Shown here: piece after piece, positions 38,565 to 47,602 of the stretch
Position numbering within the stretch: position 1 is the stretch's first letter
Layout of the letters: each line of letters opens with the position of its first letter
Source of the DNA: Bacteroidales bacterium
GTDB lineage: Bacteria > Bacteroidota > Bacteroidia > Bacteroidales > VadinHA17
DNA length: 64,000 nucleotides
NCBI GenBank assembly: GCA_029974835.1
Contig: JARKQN010000022.1
Coordinates: forward strand, 1-64,000
Reading direction: 5' to 3'
Program-made: the position numbers and the translations under genes
Notes under the pieces: model-generated
The model's database searches: none
What the model was told of the DNA's origin: nothing
Seen by the model: the letters and a program-made list of their open reading frames with translations, nothing else

Positions 38565-39923
38565 TTAACCGCATTTCACCATACAGGAAGCGCATCTTGA
38601 GAGCTCACCCCTGAGGCGCTGCATTACGAGGTCGTCCATTCTCTGCCGGAGTGGTTCGACCGGTATGTTTCTTATCACGTCGTGTGCAAAACCGAACATC
38701 AGCAGGAGGCGTGCTTCGGCTTTGCTGATGCCTCTCGACTGCAGGTAGAACATTGCATTTTCATCGAGCTGACCAACCGTTGCGCCGTGAGTACATTTTA
38801 CATCGTCGGCCAAAATTTCGAGCTGGGGTTTTGAATTCATTTTGGTATCAGGAGTGAGCAGTATTGTGCTGTTTCGCTGATATGCAGATGTGCGTTGTGC
38901 GTCTTTTGCTACAAAAATCCTTCCGTTGAACGCCGCAGTTGACATATCGTCAAGAACTCCCTTGAAGAGCTGATTGCTGTTACAGTCGGGAACGAGGTGT
39001 TCGACATTCACATAATTATCGACATGCTGGAATTTGTCGGCAAGGTATAGCCCGAGCGAAAGGCATTCGGCCCTTTCACCGGCCAGCATATGTTTTGTTG
39101 TGTTACGCACAAGTCCGCCGTGAAGGGTGATGTTGTTCGATGAAACCCGTGAGCCGCTTTCCTGGTAAATAAAAGTGTTCGTGATTTTGGATGAGTTATT
39201 ATGCTCATTCTGAACCCGGATAAGGTTAAAGACTGCATTTTTACCGACGAAGGCTTCGGTAACACCGTTTGTAAGGAACCTGTTTGGTGACAGAGTATGA
39301 TCGCACACGATGAGACTCACATCCGAATCTTCTTCAGCAACAATAAGATTGCGGTGCTGGTTAAAGATGTCTTTTTCTGATTCAACCAGGTTAATTATCT
39401 GGATGGGTTTGTTCAGCCGCACCCCCGGCGGGACGTAGATGAATACCCCGTCGGATGCCAGGGCTGTGTTAAGATGGATAAGGGAGTCGTTTTCGCCGCT
39501 GATATATTTTCCGAAGTGTTTTTCGACAACGTCCCGGAATTTTTTTGCTGCCTCATTAAGGCTCCCGATCCATACGCCGCCCGGGAGCTTTTTGATTTTA
39601 TCGGCAATTGTCGGATAGAATCCGTTTATCAGTATTACTCCATGCGAGTCGAGGTCGGCAACATCACATTTAAACCTCTCTGCCTTTGCGAAGTCGTCCG
39701 GACCGGGTATAAAGAAGCTGTCATAATCATGGCGGAAAAGGGGCTCAACGTTGGTGTATTTATAGGCCTCGTTTTTGCGCGTGGGTATGCCAAGTTCCAG
39801 GAACTTCTCCATCGCCTTTTCCCGGGCGGAATTAAAGAGTTCGAAAGAAGATGCTCTGATGCCGGGTATTGTCTGGCTGAACAGCCGGCTGAATTTATCT
39901 GTCAGCTCATTCCTGGTTTCCAT
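38565..39923 (-). CDS. sufD: Fe-S cluster assembly protein SufD
   Basis: 452 aa. The C-terminal beta-helix core has HMLAGERAECLSLGLYLADKFQHVDNYVNVEHLVPDC-type sequence, and the family ending is SRGISKAEARLLLMFGFAHDVI. It forms the SufBC2D scaffold. Its ATG overlaps the end of sufC by 22 nt. It ends with a Cys pair (CASCMVKCG), which is not usual for SufD and could bind metal. Confidence 0.92.
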   Translation of the reverse strand: METRNELTDKFSRLFSQTIPGIRASSFELFNSAREKAMEKFLELGIPTRKNEAYKYTNVEPLFRHDYDSFFIPGPDDFAKAERFKCDVADLDSHGVILINGFYPTIADKIKKLPGGVWIGSLNEAAKKFRDVVEKHFGKYISGENDSLIHLNTALASDGVFIYVPPGVRLNKPIQIINLVESEKDIFNQHRNLIVAEEDSDVSLIVCDHTLSPNRFLTNGVTEAFVGKNAVFNLIRVQNEHNNSSKITNTFIYQESGSRVSSNNITLHGGLVRNTTKHMLAGERAECLSLGLYLADKFQHVDNYVNVEHLVPDCNSNQLFKGVLDDMSTAAFNGRIFVAKDAQRTSAYQRNSTILLTPDTKMNSKPQLEILADDVKCTHGATVGQLDENAMFYLQSRGISKAEARLLLMFGFAHDVIRNIPVEPLRQRMDDLVMQRLRGELSRCASCMVKCG

Positions 39924-40684
39924 GTCTGAACGCTGTTTTCCTCACCTGTTTTTATCCATTCATAACCTTTTTTCTCCAGTTCAAGGGCAAGTTCTTTACC
40001 GGCCGACCGCACTATCCTTCCGTCGTAAAGCACATGAACATGATCGGGGATGATATAGTCGAGCAGTCGCTGGTAGTGGGTTATCACTATTGTTGCGTTA
40101 TCGGGTTTCCTGAGGCGGTTGACGCCGTTTGCCACAATCTTCAGTGCGTCGATATCGAGTCCGGAGTCGGTTTCGTCGAGAATTGCGAGTTTAGGTTCGA
40201 GCATTGCCATCTGGAAAATTTCGTTCTTTTTCTTTTCGCCTCCCGAGAATCCTTCGTTAACAGAACGGTTAGCCAGTTTTGAGTCTATTTCGACAAGCTC
40301 CTTTTTCTCGCGCATCATTTTAAGGAAGTCGGATGCAGAGAGCGGTTCAAGACCTTTGTGTTTTCTGTGTTCATTAACCGCTGTTTTGAGGAAATTGACC
40401 ATGCTTACGCCGGGTATTTCAATCGGGTACTGGAATCCGAGGAATATACCTTCGCGCGATCTCTCCTCCGGGGCCATCGAAAGAAGGTCTTTGCCGTAAT
40501 ATTTCACGGTTCCCTCGGTTACATCTGCAAAATCGCGTCCGGCCAGAATAGAGGCCAGGGTACTCTTCCCCGAACCGTTTGGACCCATAATGGCGTGGAT
40601 CTCTCCTTCCTTCACTTCGAGGTTTATACCCTTAAGAATCTCGCGTCCTTCAATTGATGCTCTTAAATTTCTGATTACAAGCAT
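39902..40684 (-). CDS. sufC: SUF ABC ATPase SufC
   Basis: 260 aa. Walker A is GPNGSGKST, the signature is NEGFSGGEKKKNEIFQ (SufC-type) and Walker B is LAILDETDSGLDIDAL. The track start at 40720 adds 12 residues; ATG 40684 (MLVIRNLRASIEG) matches SufC N-termini. ATP hydrolysis drives the SufBC2D scaffold. Confidence 0.96.
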   Translation of the reverse strand: MLVIRNLRASIEGREILKGINLEVKEGEIHAIMGPNGSGKSTLASILAGRDFADVTEGTVKYYGKDLLSMAPEERSREGIFLGFQYPIEIPGVSMVNFLKTAVNEHRKHKGLEPLSASDFLKMMREKKELVEIDSKLANRSVNEGFSGGEKKKNEIFQMAMLEPKLAILDETDSGLDIDALKIVANGVNRLRKPDNATIVITHYQRLLDYIIPDHVHVLYDGRIVRSAGKELALELEKKGYEWIKTGEENSVQTWKPGMS

Positions 40685-40700
40685 ATAATAATATTTAAAA

Positions 40701-42149
40701 CTATCCCACGCTTCCTTCAAGGCTTATCTGAAGCAATTTCTGCGCTTCAACGGCAAATTCCATCGGAAGCTGGTTAATGATTTCCTTTGCATAACCGTTT
40801 ACAATCAGGCCCACGGCATCTTCGGTTGATATGCCGCGCTGGTTGCAGTAAAATATCTGGTCCTCTCCTATTCTGGAGGTTGTTGCTTCATGTTCCACGA
40901 CGGCATTCGGGTTGTCTACTTCAAGATAGGGGAAAGTGTGTGCACCGCACTTATCTCCCAGAAGGAGTGAATCGCACTGTGAGAAATTCCTTGCATTATC
41001 GGCGTTTTTCAGAACCTTTACCAGTCCTCGGTAGCTGTTTTGTCCCATTCCGGCGGAGATTCCCTTGGAAACTATGCGGCTTCTTGTGTTTTTACCGATA
41101 TGTATCATTTTTGTGCCGGTATCGGCCTGCTGGTAGTGATTGGTGACTGCGACCGAATAGAACTCGCCCGAGGAATTATCGCCCTTAAGAATGCATGAAG
41201 GGTATTTCCAGGTTATGGCTGAGCCGGTTTCGACCTGCGTCCATGATATTTTTGAATTGTCTCCCCTGCAGATACCCCTTTTGGTGACAAAATTGAAAAT
41301 ACCTCCCTTACCCTCACTGTCGCCCGGGTACCAGTTCTGAACGGTTGAATATTTCACTTCGGCATTTTTCTCGGCTATTATTTCGACGATAGCTGCATGG
41401 AGCTGGTTTTCGTCTCTCATTGGAGCCGTGCAGCCTTCCATGTAACTCACATAGCTTTCCTCGTCGGCCACAATAAGGGTTCTTTCGAACTGGCCGGTGT
41501 TTGCCGAGTTTATCCTGAAATATGTCGAGAGCTCCATCGGGCATTTCACCCCTTTAGGGATGTAGCAGAAGGAGCCGTCGCTGAAGACAGCAGAGTTGAG
41601 AGCTGCAAAAAAGTTATCTGTATATGGTACAACTGTAGCCATATATTTCTTTACAAGGTCGGGGTATTCGCGGACGGCCTCGCTGAACGAGCAGAATATG
41701 ATACCGAGTTCGGCAAGGGTTTCCCTGAAGGTTGTTTTAACCGAAACACTGTCCATTACTGCATCAACGGCCACGCCGCTCAGGATTTTCTGCTCCTCGA
41801 GAGGTATTCCCAGCCTGTCGAATGTTTTTTTCAGTTCCGGATCAATCCCGCCCTTCTCTTCTGTCGTGCGGCTCTTTGGGGCTGCAAAATAAATAATGTC
41901 CTGGTAGTCGATCGCGGGAATCTTAAGGTTGGGCCACCGGGGCATTTTCATTGTAAGCCAGTGCCTGTATGCCTTCAGCCTGAAATCGAGAAGCCATTCC
42001 GGCTCCCCTTTTCTGGACGATATCAGCCTGATAACATCTTCATTGAGTCCTTTGGGGATCTTATCCGTTTCAATGTCGGTATAGAAACCGTATTTATATT
42101 CCCCCGAGGTTACCTCCTTTATAATATCATTACCGTTGTTTTCCTGCAT
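40701..42149 (-). CDS. sufB: Fe-S cluster scaffold protein SufB
   Basis: 482 aa. Blocks are [19 protein letters not shown] (with the conserved Cys), [34 protein letters not shown] and [17 protein letters not shown]. It heads the operon sufB-C-D-S-E-DUF59-queG on the minus strand. It is the main cluster-building scaffold. Confidence 0.96.
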   Translation of the reverse strand: MQENNGNDIIKEVTSGEYKYGFYTDIETDKIPKGLNEDVIRLISSRKGEPEWLLDFRLKAYRHWLTMKMPRWPNLKIPAIDYQDIIYFAAPKSRTTEEKGGIDPELKKTFDRLGIPLEEQKILSGVAVDAVMDSVSVKTTFRETLAELGIIFCSFSEAVREYPDLVKKYMATVVPYTDNFFAALNSAVFSDGSFCYIPKGVKCPMELSTYFRINSANTGQFERTLIVADEESYVSYMEGCTAPMRDENQLHAAIVEIIAEKNAEVKYSTVQNWYPGDSEGKGGIFNFVTKRGICRGDNSKISWTQVETGSAITWKYPSCILKGDNSSGEFYSVAVTNHYQQADTGTKMIHIGKNTRSRIVSKGISAGMGQNSYRGLVKVLKNADNARNFSQCDSLLLGDKCGAHTFPYLEVDNPNAVVEHEATTSRIGEDQIFYCNQRGISTEDAVGLIVNGYAKEIINQLPMEFAVEAQKLLQISLEGSVG

Positions 42150-42184
42150 ATCAGTTTTTACCGGTTTTTCGTGTAATTACTAAA

Positions 42185-42206
42185 CAACAATCACGTGCAA
42201 TTGTTG
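42185..42206. promoter_or_regulatory. Dyad in the sufB 5' leader, CAACAAT-N8-ATTGTTG
   Basis: A perfect 7-bp inverted repeat (42185-42191 and 42200-42206) flanks an 8-nt centre containing CACGTG. It lies between the sufB -7 box and the sufB ATG, where a repressor could block transcription of the SUF operon. Confidence 0.4.
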
Positions 42207-42228
42207 ATCCTGATCGGCAAAAGACCTG

Positions 42229-42236
42229 CAAAATTA
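42229..42236 (-). promoter_or_regulatory. sufB promoter -7 box (TAATTTTG)
   Basis: The minus strand reads TAATTTTG, matching TAnnTTTG, 79 nt before the sufB ATG. No properly spaced -33 element. Confidence 0.4.
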
Positions 42237-42314
42237 CAAATTATTAACCAAATGTCAGGTATAAAACCACAGAACGGATACATGGTTAAAAGATAACCGG
42301 CACCGGGCGGTTAC

Positions 42315-42330
42315 TGATAATTATCACTTA
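42315..42330. promoter_or_regulatory. Palindromic site upstream of nhaD, TGATAATTATCA
   Basis: A perfect 12-bp palindrome (42315-42326). With the next bases, TGATAATTATCACTTA matches the site upstream of acpP (16635-16650) at 15 of 16 positions. It lies about 44 nt upstream of the nhaD -7 box, a typical activator position. Confidence 0.45.
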
Positions 42331-42369
42331 AAAAAAAGATTGGCTTTCTTTTTAATGACAGAATACTCT

Positions 42370-42377
42370 TAAATTTG
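42370..42377 (+). promoter_or_regulatory. nhaD promoter -7 box (TAAATTTG)
   Basis: TAAATTTG matches TAnnTTTG and is 20 nt before the nhaD ATG. Confidence 0.5.
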
Positions 42378-42397
42378 CAGCTTTTAAAAGCACTACT

Positions 42398-43798
42398 ATG
42401 TCTATTGCAGATTTCACAAAGAGCAAAGGTTTCAGCATTTACGCAAAAGGTCTTTTTATTCTGATGATTCTTCTGCTCCTTCCGGCAGCGGCTTTCGGAT
42501 CGGACGGTTCGGTTCCGTCGATAGGCCCCGTAAGGTTGGAGTTCATTATTTTCGGCCTGATTCTGCTTGGGGTTGCCCTGTTCCATGACAAAACCCTGCA
42601 GGTTGCAGTAACCGGCCTGGTGGTGCTGTTTATTTTCAAGCTGATTTTTGATCCTGGATTTCATGTTCACGAACATTTTATAGGTCATACTCCCTTCGGG
42701 GATCAGCTGCTCGACAAGCACATGCGTGAAGGAGAATGGGGGATAATTGTGAATCTCGCAGGTTTGCTTCTCGGGTTTGCATTGCTTAGCAGGATTTTCG
42801 AGGAATCGAGGGTTCCCGACATACTTCCGCGTTATCTCCCTGATGACTGGAAGGGTCCGTTTGTTCTGCTGATATTTGTTTTCATAATGTCGGCTTTCCT
42901 CGACAATATAGCTTCAGCCCTTATAGGAGGCACAATAGCTCTTGTGGTATTCAGGAAGCAGGTTCATATTGGTTATCTTGCTGCAATTGTGGCTGCAAGC
43001 AACGCCGGCGGAAGCGGCAGCGTTGTCGGCGACACTACTACAACCATGATGTGGATTGCCGGTACAAGTGCGTTCAATGTTCTGCATGCATTTGTCGCCG
43101 CAATTTTCGCACTTTTATTTTTCGGATGGTTCGGCTCGCACCAGCAGGACCGGTTCCATCCCATTCAGAAAGACCCTGTGCCGGGAATAAAGGTTGACTG
43201 GATGAGAATTGTGATTGTGGGAATGATTCTTGTCGGGGCAATCATTTCAAATATCCTTTATGATATGCCGGCTCTCGGAGTCTGGATTGCAATTGTTCTG
43301 AGTATTTTCATCAGGCCGGTTCCATGGAAGGAGATCCCGGGCGCACTAAAGGGAACCATTTTCCTGCTATCGCTGGTTACCTGCGCCTCAATGATGCCCG
43401 TTGAAGAACTTCCGGGTGCCTCGTGGGGTACTGCTTTTGCCCTCGGCTTCCTTTCGTCGGTGTTTGACAATATACCTCTTACAAAGCTTTGCATCGACCA
43501 GGGGCATTACGACTGGGGCATGCTGGCCTACACAGTCGGGTTTGGGGGCTCAATGGTATGGTTTGGCTCTTCGGCAGGGGTTGCCATTACAAATAAATTC
43601 CCAGAAGGCAGGAATGTATTTCTCTGGATAAAAAAGGGATGGCACATTGCTGTTGCTTACGTAATAGGATTCTTTGCACTTTTGCTGATAATGGGATGGG
43701 AACCTGGAGATAACCGGAAACATAAAATTGAAAACTGTCCGGTTGAGGGATGCCCGTGGAACCCTGAAACCGGTACAGTACATCCCGGCGAACACTAA
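42398..43798 (+). CDS. Na+/H+ antiporter NhaD-type (ArsB/NhaD superfamily)
   Basis: 466 aa with about 12 TM helices. Family blocks are MSAFLDNIASALIGGTIAL, GGSGSVVGDTTTTMMW and SSVFDNIPLTKLCI, the two discontinuous-helix motifs containing buried Asp. The N-terminal segment looks like a signal or first TM helix. The soluble tail has CPVEGCPWNPETG, an odd Cys pair. It would export Na+ for H+ at the inner membrane. It is divergent from the SUF operon. Confidence 0.88.
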   Translation: MSIADFTKSKGFSIYAKGLFILMILLLLPAAAFGSDGSVPSIGPVRLEFIIFGLILLGVALFHDKTLQVAVTGLVVLFIFKLIFDPGFHVHEHFIGHTPFGDQLLDKHMREGEWGIIVNLAGLLLGFALLSRIFEESRVPDILPRYLPDDWKGPFVLLIFVFIMSAFLDNIASALIGGTIALVVFRKQVHIGYLAAIVAASNAGGSGSVVGDTTTTMMWIAGTSAFNVLHAFVAAIFALLFFGWFGSHQQDRFHPIQKDPVPGIKVDWMRIVIVGMILVGAIISNILYDMPALGVWIAIVLSIFIRPVPWKEIPGALKGTIFLLSLVTCASMMPVEELPGASWGTAFALGFLSSVFDNIPLTKLCIDQGHYDWGMLAYTVGFGGSMVWFGSSAGVAITNKFPEGRNVFLWIKKGWHIAVAYVIGFFALLLIMGWEPGDNRKHKIENCPVEGCPWNPETGTVHPGEH

Positions 43799-43869
43799 AT
43801 CAGTTCCCCGGAGAGTTCACTTTCTCCTTTATCACTTTTGTCTTTTATCTTTTAAACTTTGCATAAGTA

Positions 43870-43888
43870 TTTTGACTATTCGTCAAAA
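43870..43888. promoter_or_regulatory. Operator-like dyad TTTTGAC-TATTC-GTCAAAA
   Basis: A perfect 7-bp inverted repeat with a 5-nt spacer (43870-43876 and 43882-43888), 60 nt before the ATG of the repeat-protein gene. It may bind a regulator. The surrounding 43799-43869 is pyrimidine-rich with no gene. Confidence 0.4.
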
Positions 43889-43947
43889 TGATTTGCGTCT
43901 ATTTGGTTTTTAAATTATCTTTTCGGGTTGTTTTAAAATTCATTGCT

Positions 43948-45858
43948 ATGAAAATCAACCTGAAGAACCTGATTTCAACTTTATTTTTCCTGGCTTTTTC
44001 TTTTAACCTCTTTTCGCAGGTGCCTGCCGGATTCAATTACCAGGCCATTGCACGCGATAAAGATGGAAATCCCATTCCCGACGCAGATCTGAAAGTCAGG
44101 ATAGGCGTGCTGACCACTGTAACCCCGCCAAATGTTGTTTATGAGGCAGAATATATGGTACATACCGATGCATTCGGTCATTTCACACTGATGGTGGGAG
44201 ACCCTCTTGCCACGCCTGTTTCCGGAACATTTAAAGATGTAGACTGGAATATTCAGCCGTTATACCTTCGAACTATGGTGTACTGGAAGAGTAATTGGGA
44301 GGATATGGGTTCCTCAAAGCTTCTTTCAGTGCCTTATGCAATAATGGCCCAGGGTATCAGCGGACTGGATAAACTTGTAGTTGCCGGTATGACAAGCAAC
44401 CCTGAAGAGGCCCTTTTCGAGGTCAAGAACATATTCGGCCAGACGGTCTTTGCTGTTTATAACGAAGGAGTCAGGGCCTATGTGGGTGACGGTAACAAGG
44501 GCGTGAAGGGCGGATTTGCCATAGGCGGATATGATGCAACCAAGGGATCGCAGGAATATCTGCGGGTAACTTCCGACAGTACAAGAATCTATGTAAAAGA
44601 CTCCGGTAAAGCTTCAAAAGGAGGTTTTGCAATCGGCAGCTTTAGTGCCGGCAAATCAATTCCCGAAAACTACCTCGACATTACTCCGGCCAACTATTTT
44701 ATCGGCCACCAATCGGGTACCAAGGTCACATCAGGAAAATATAATTCAGTAATGGGGTATAAGGCAGCCCATAACCTGACAACAGGCAATTCAAATACTA
44801 TTCTGGGGCACCTTGCCGACAGCGCATTAATCAGCGGCAACAACAACATAATTATAGGGCAGTATGCAGGATTAAAGCTTACAAGCGGCAATCATAATAC
44901 CCTTATCGGAACCAGCGCAGGCTATAATCATTCCAATCAGGAATATAACGTAATGATCGGAACCTCATCCGGCTACAATATAAATGCATCAGGATGGAGC
45001 GGGTCTTTCAACACCTTTATGGGCATAAACTCCGGTTATCAGATCCGCAACAGTCGCGACAATGTCTTCCTGGGTACCAATGCCGGATACTGGCTCGATA
45101 ACGGAAGGGGCAACACTTTTGTGGGTATCGACGCCGGCCGCAGCCGCGGTGAAGGCTCATGGCCTTACAGACCGACGGTAAATGCCGAATACAATACTTT
45201 CATGGGGTACCGGGCAGGATACAACATCACCAATGGCGACAATAACCTCGCGATAGGTTACGAAGCAGGATACAGTGCCACGGACGGAACAGGCAATGTA
45301 TTTCTCGGCTACCAGGCAGGCAGGAATGAAACAGGCAGCGACAAACTCTATATTGCCAACTCAGCTGCCAATCCTTTAATCTATGGTGACTTTGCGGCAA
45401 GGCAGCTTGGCATAAACACAACCTCACTCACAAAAACTCTCAATGTGGGAGGTGATGCAGATATAAGCGGCACTCTTTCAGTAACAAACATTACAGCCCA
45501 GAGTATAAACGGAATGTCGACCGGAAGAATCTATTTGAAAAACAATGGAGTCATTATAAGTATCGACGAAGGAAGATTTGTTCTCACCTGGGATAATGGA
45601 GAAGGTATTATCTCCCTAATAAACAATACGGACGAATATCCCTGTAATTACTGGGCAAAGAAAATTTCCGGTACCGTAACCACAGGAATATCGGGTGAAG
45701 TGCCTCCGAAGGACAAAAGATCTGTCATATCAGATACAAACGTAAACAACAGCGGTTTTGAAATCCATTTCGGAAAGGCAGATGAGACAGGCACCCTCTG
45801 CTCGGTGTGGCTGCAGTTTTTTAACGGGGCTCTTGTAGGTCATTACCAGATTTATTAA
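43948..45858 (+). CDS. Secreted repeat protein with trimeric-fibre-like G-N-AG repeats
   Basis: 636 aa. The signal peptide (~1-24) ends FSQVPAG. FNYQAIARDKDGNPIPDADLKVRIGV and LLSVPYAIMAQ are typical of the N-terminal domain of Bacteroidota tail-fibre-like proteins. About ten repeats at ~265-480 follow the form N-hydrophobic-G-x2-AG: NTLIGTSAGY, NVMIGTSSGY, NTFMGINSGY, NVFLGTNAGY, NTFVGIDAG, NTFMGYRAGY, NLAIGYEAGY, NVFLGYQAG. They look like head repeats of trimeric adhesins. No S74 chaperone or T9SS tail is seen at the C-terminus, which has two Cys residues. The track start (43888) is rejected for the signal-peptide ATG. Confidence 0.8.
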   Translation: MKINLKNLISTLFFLAFSFNLFSQVPAGFNYQAIARDKDGNPIPDADLKVRIGVLTTVTPPNVVYEAEYMVHTDAFGHFTLMVGDPLATPVSGTFKDVDWNIQPLYLRTMVYWKSNWEDMGSSKLLSVPYAIMAQGISGLDKLVVAGMTSNPEEALFEVKNIFGQTVFAVYNEGVRAYVGDGNKGVKGGFAIGGYDATKGSQEYLRVTSDSTRIYVKDSGKASKGGFAIGSFSAGKSIPENYLDITPANYFIGHQSGTKVTSGKYNSVMGYKAAHNLTTGNSNTILGHLADSALISGNNNIIIGQYAGLKLTSGNHNTLIGTSAGYNHSNQEYNVMIGTSSGYNINASGWSGSFNTFMGINSGYQIRNSRDNVFLGTNAGYWLDNGRGNTFVGIDAGRSRGEGSWPYRPTVNAEYNTFMGYRAGYNITNGDNNLAIGYEAGYSATDGTGNVFLGYQAGRNETGSDKLYIANSAANPLIYGDFAARQLGINTTSLTKTLNVGGDADISGTLSVTNITAQSINGMSTGRIYLKNNGVIISIDEGRFVLTWDNGEGIISLINNTDEYPCNYWAKKISGTVTTGISGEVPPKDKRSVISDTNVNNSGFEIHFGKADETGTLCSVWLQFFNGALVGHYQIY

Positions 45859-45904
45859 GACCTTATACTGCCTTCTGTTTTTCATTACTGTTTCCGGCAC
45901 CTTT

Positions 45905-45935
45905 TTTGCTGCCGAAACAGGAATATTTATCTTTA
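45905..45935 (+). promoter_or_regulatory. DUF4139 gene promoter (TTTG-N19-TATCTTTA)
   Basis: TTTG (45905-45908) and TATCTTTA (45928-45935) at 19-nt spacing. ATG 45954 follows 18 nt later. Confidence 0.5.
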
Positions 45936-45953
45936 GATCTTAAAATTAATTCC

Positions 45954-47567
45954 ATGAAGAAAGGCTTCTTTTCAATAATTGCTTTATGCACTGCCGTGTT
46001 TCAGTTATACGGACAGGCAGAAAAAGAAATCACAGCGCCTCCGGCAGGCGTGGTTGTGTATCCCGATCGCGCAAGGATCTCTTCAGACGCTTTGGTTGAA
46101 ATCCCGGCAGGCAAGTCGGTAGTCCGGCTTACCGGATTATCACCGTACATAGATCCCCAGAGCATCCAGGTGAAAGGTACCGGAGAATTTACGATACTTT
46201 CCGTGAACCACAGGAATAATTACCTCAGCAACCTCGAAGAAGAGCCCGGGATAAAGAATATCAGGAGCCAGATCGAGGCACTTCAACTGAAGATAGAAGA
46301 CGAAAAAACAGCTATTGCCACTCTCGATGAAAAACTTTCCTTCATGCAGGCCAACAGGGATGTGATGTCAAAAGCCCAGGCCATTCAGATTGAACAGTTC
46401 AAGGCGCTTATAGATGTTTATACAACCAATATAGAACAGATAAACTCGGCAAAACTCAGAAAGACCAGGCTCATAAAGGATTATGAGCAGCAGGTTGCTG
46501 CTCTCCAGCAGCAGCTGGCCGACAGGAAAAACAAAGGACAGATGCCCTCGGGAGAGATTGCGGTTAATTTAAGTGCCGACAAACCTCTGAATGCAAAACT
46601 GTCATTTTCATACATTGTTTCAAATGCCGGATGGCATCCGACATACGACATCCGGGTTGATGACATTACCAAACCTGTTGTCATTTTTTACAAAGCCAAT
46701 GTTTTCCAGAATACCGGAACGGAGTGGAAGAATGTAAAGCTCAGTTTTTCAACGGCCACCCCCTGGATATCGGGTACCCTGCCGGTGCTTAACCCATGGT
46801 TTATAGATTTTTACATGCCTGTCACAGTAAAAGGTTACGGCATTCAGAGAAAAGCTGAAGCCCCGGTGATGCTCGAATCTGTTGCAATGGCCGACAGGAA
46901 CACTTTTCTGAAGAAAGAGGCCGAAGCCGCACCCGTGGCAGTAGAGAAGAGAGAGGGTGAGATGAGCATTACCTTCGATATCTCCGTTCCGTATACAATA
47001 CCTTCCGACGGGAAAATACAGACAATAGAGATTCAGCGGACAACAACCCCTGCTGATTACAAATATGTTACCATCCCGAAGATTTCAAACCTGGCCTACC
47101 TTACGGGCAATATCACCGGCTGGGCTCAGATGAGCCTGCTTTCGGGCGAAGCAACACTCTATTTCGAAAACACCTATGTGGGCAAATCATTTCTTGATGT
47201 CAACCAGCTGAGCGATACCCTCACAATTTCACTCGGGACCGATCCGGGCGTTCTTGTGAAGAGAGAAAAAAGAAAGGATTTTACAACGCGCAGAACGATC
47301 GGAGCCAACAAGACAGAGACATATTCATTCCTGATCACCGTCCGTAACAATAAGAAAAGCCCGGTAAAAATATCCATTCAGGACCAGGTGCCCGTTTCAT
47401 CCAACAGCAGTATTACAGTGGAGACTCCCGAGCTTTCGGGAGGGAAACTCAATGCTGAAACGGGGGCTGTTACATGGGATCTTGATCTTAAACCCGGGGA
47501 AACGAAAGAAATTATCCTGACATATTCAGTAAGGTATCCGCGAAACCAGACTGTAATACTGGAGTAA
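45954..47567 (+). CDS. DUF4139 protein (mucoidy inhibitor MuiA-like)
   Basis: 537 aa with a signal peptide (~1-20, ending LYGQA). An N-terminal DUF4140-like beta domain (VVYPDRARISSDALVEIPAG) leads into a coiled coil at ~100-200 (QIEALQLKIEDEKTAIATLDEKL, LIKDYEQQVAALQQQL). The DUF4139 domain covers ~215-537 (SYIVSNAGWHPTYDIRV, KNVKLSFSTATPW, LDLKPGETKEIILTYSVRYP). It is periplasmic or surface-linked. The exact role is unknown; mucoidy inhibition is known only for a distant relative. The track start at 45906 is rejected because it begins within the promoter. Confidence 0.85.
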   Translation: MKKGFFSIIALCTAVFQLYGQAEKEITAPPAGVVVYPDRARISSDALVEIPAGKSVVRLTGLSPYIDPQSIQVKGTGEFTILSVNHRNNYLSNLEEEPGIKNIRSQIEALQLKIEDEKTAIATLDEKLSFMQANRDVMSKAQAIQIEQFKALIDVYTTNIEQINSAKLRKTRLIKDYEQQVAALQQQLADRKNKGQMPSGEIAVNLSADKPLNAKLSFSYIVSNAGWHPTYDIRVDDITKPVVIFYKANVFQNTGTEWKNVKLSFSTATPWISGTLPVLNPWFIDFYMPVTVKGYGIQRKAEAPVMLESVAMADRNTFLKKEAEAAPVAVEKREGEMSITFDISVPYTIPSDGKIQTIEIQRTTTPADYKYVTIPKISNLAYLTGNITGWAQMSLLSGEATLYFENTYVGKSFLDVNQLSDTLTISLGTDPGVLVKREKRKDFTTRRTIGANKTETYSFLITVRNNKKSPVKISIQDQVPVSSNSSITVETPELSGGKLNAETGAVTWDLDLKPGETKEIILTYSVRYPRNQTVILE

Positions 47568-47602
47568 CAGAGGAATTATTTTTAAGGAAGCTCAGGGAGT
47601 GT

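Noticed and set aside
41397-42176. 259-aa ORF antisense to sufB
   Set aside because: A shadow of sufB; it lacks any recognisable fold or motif.
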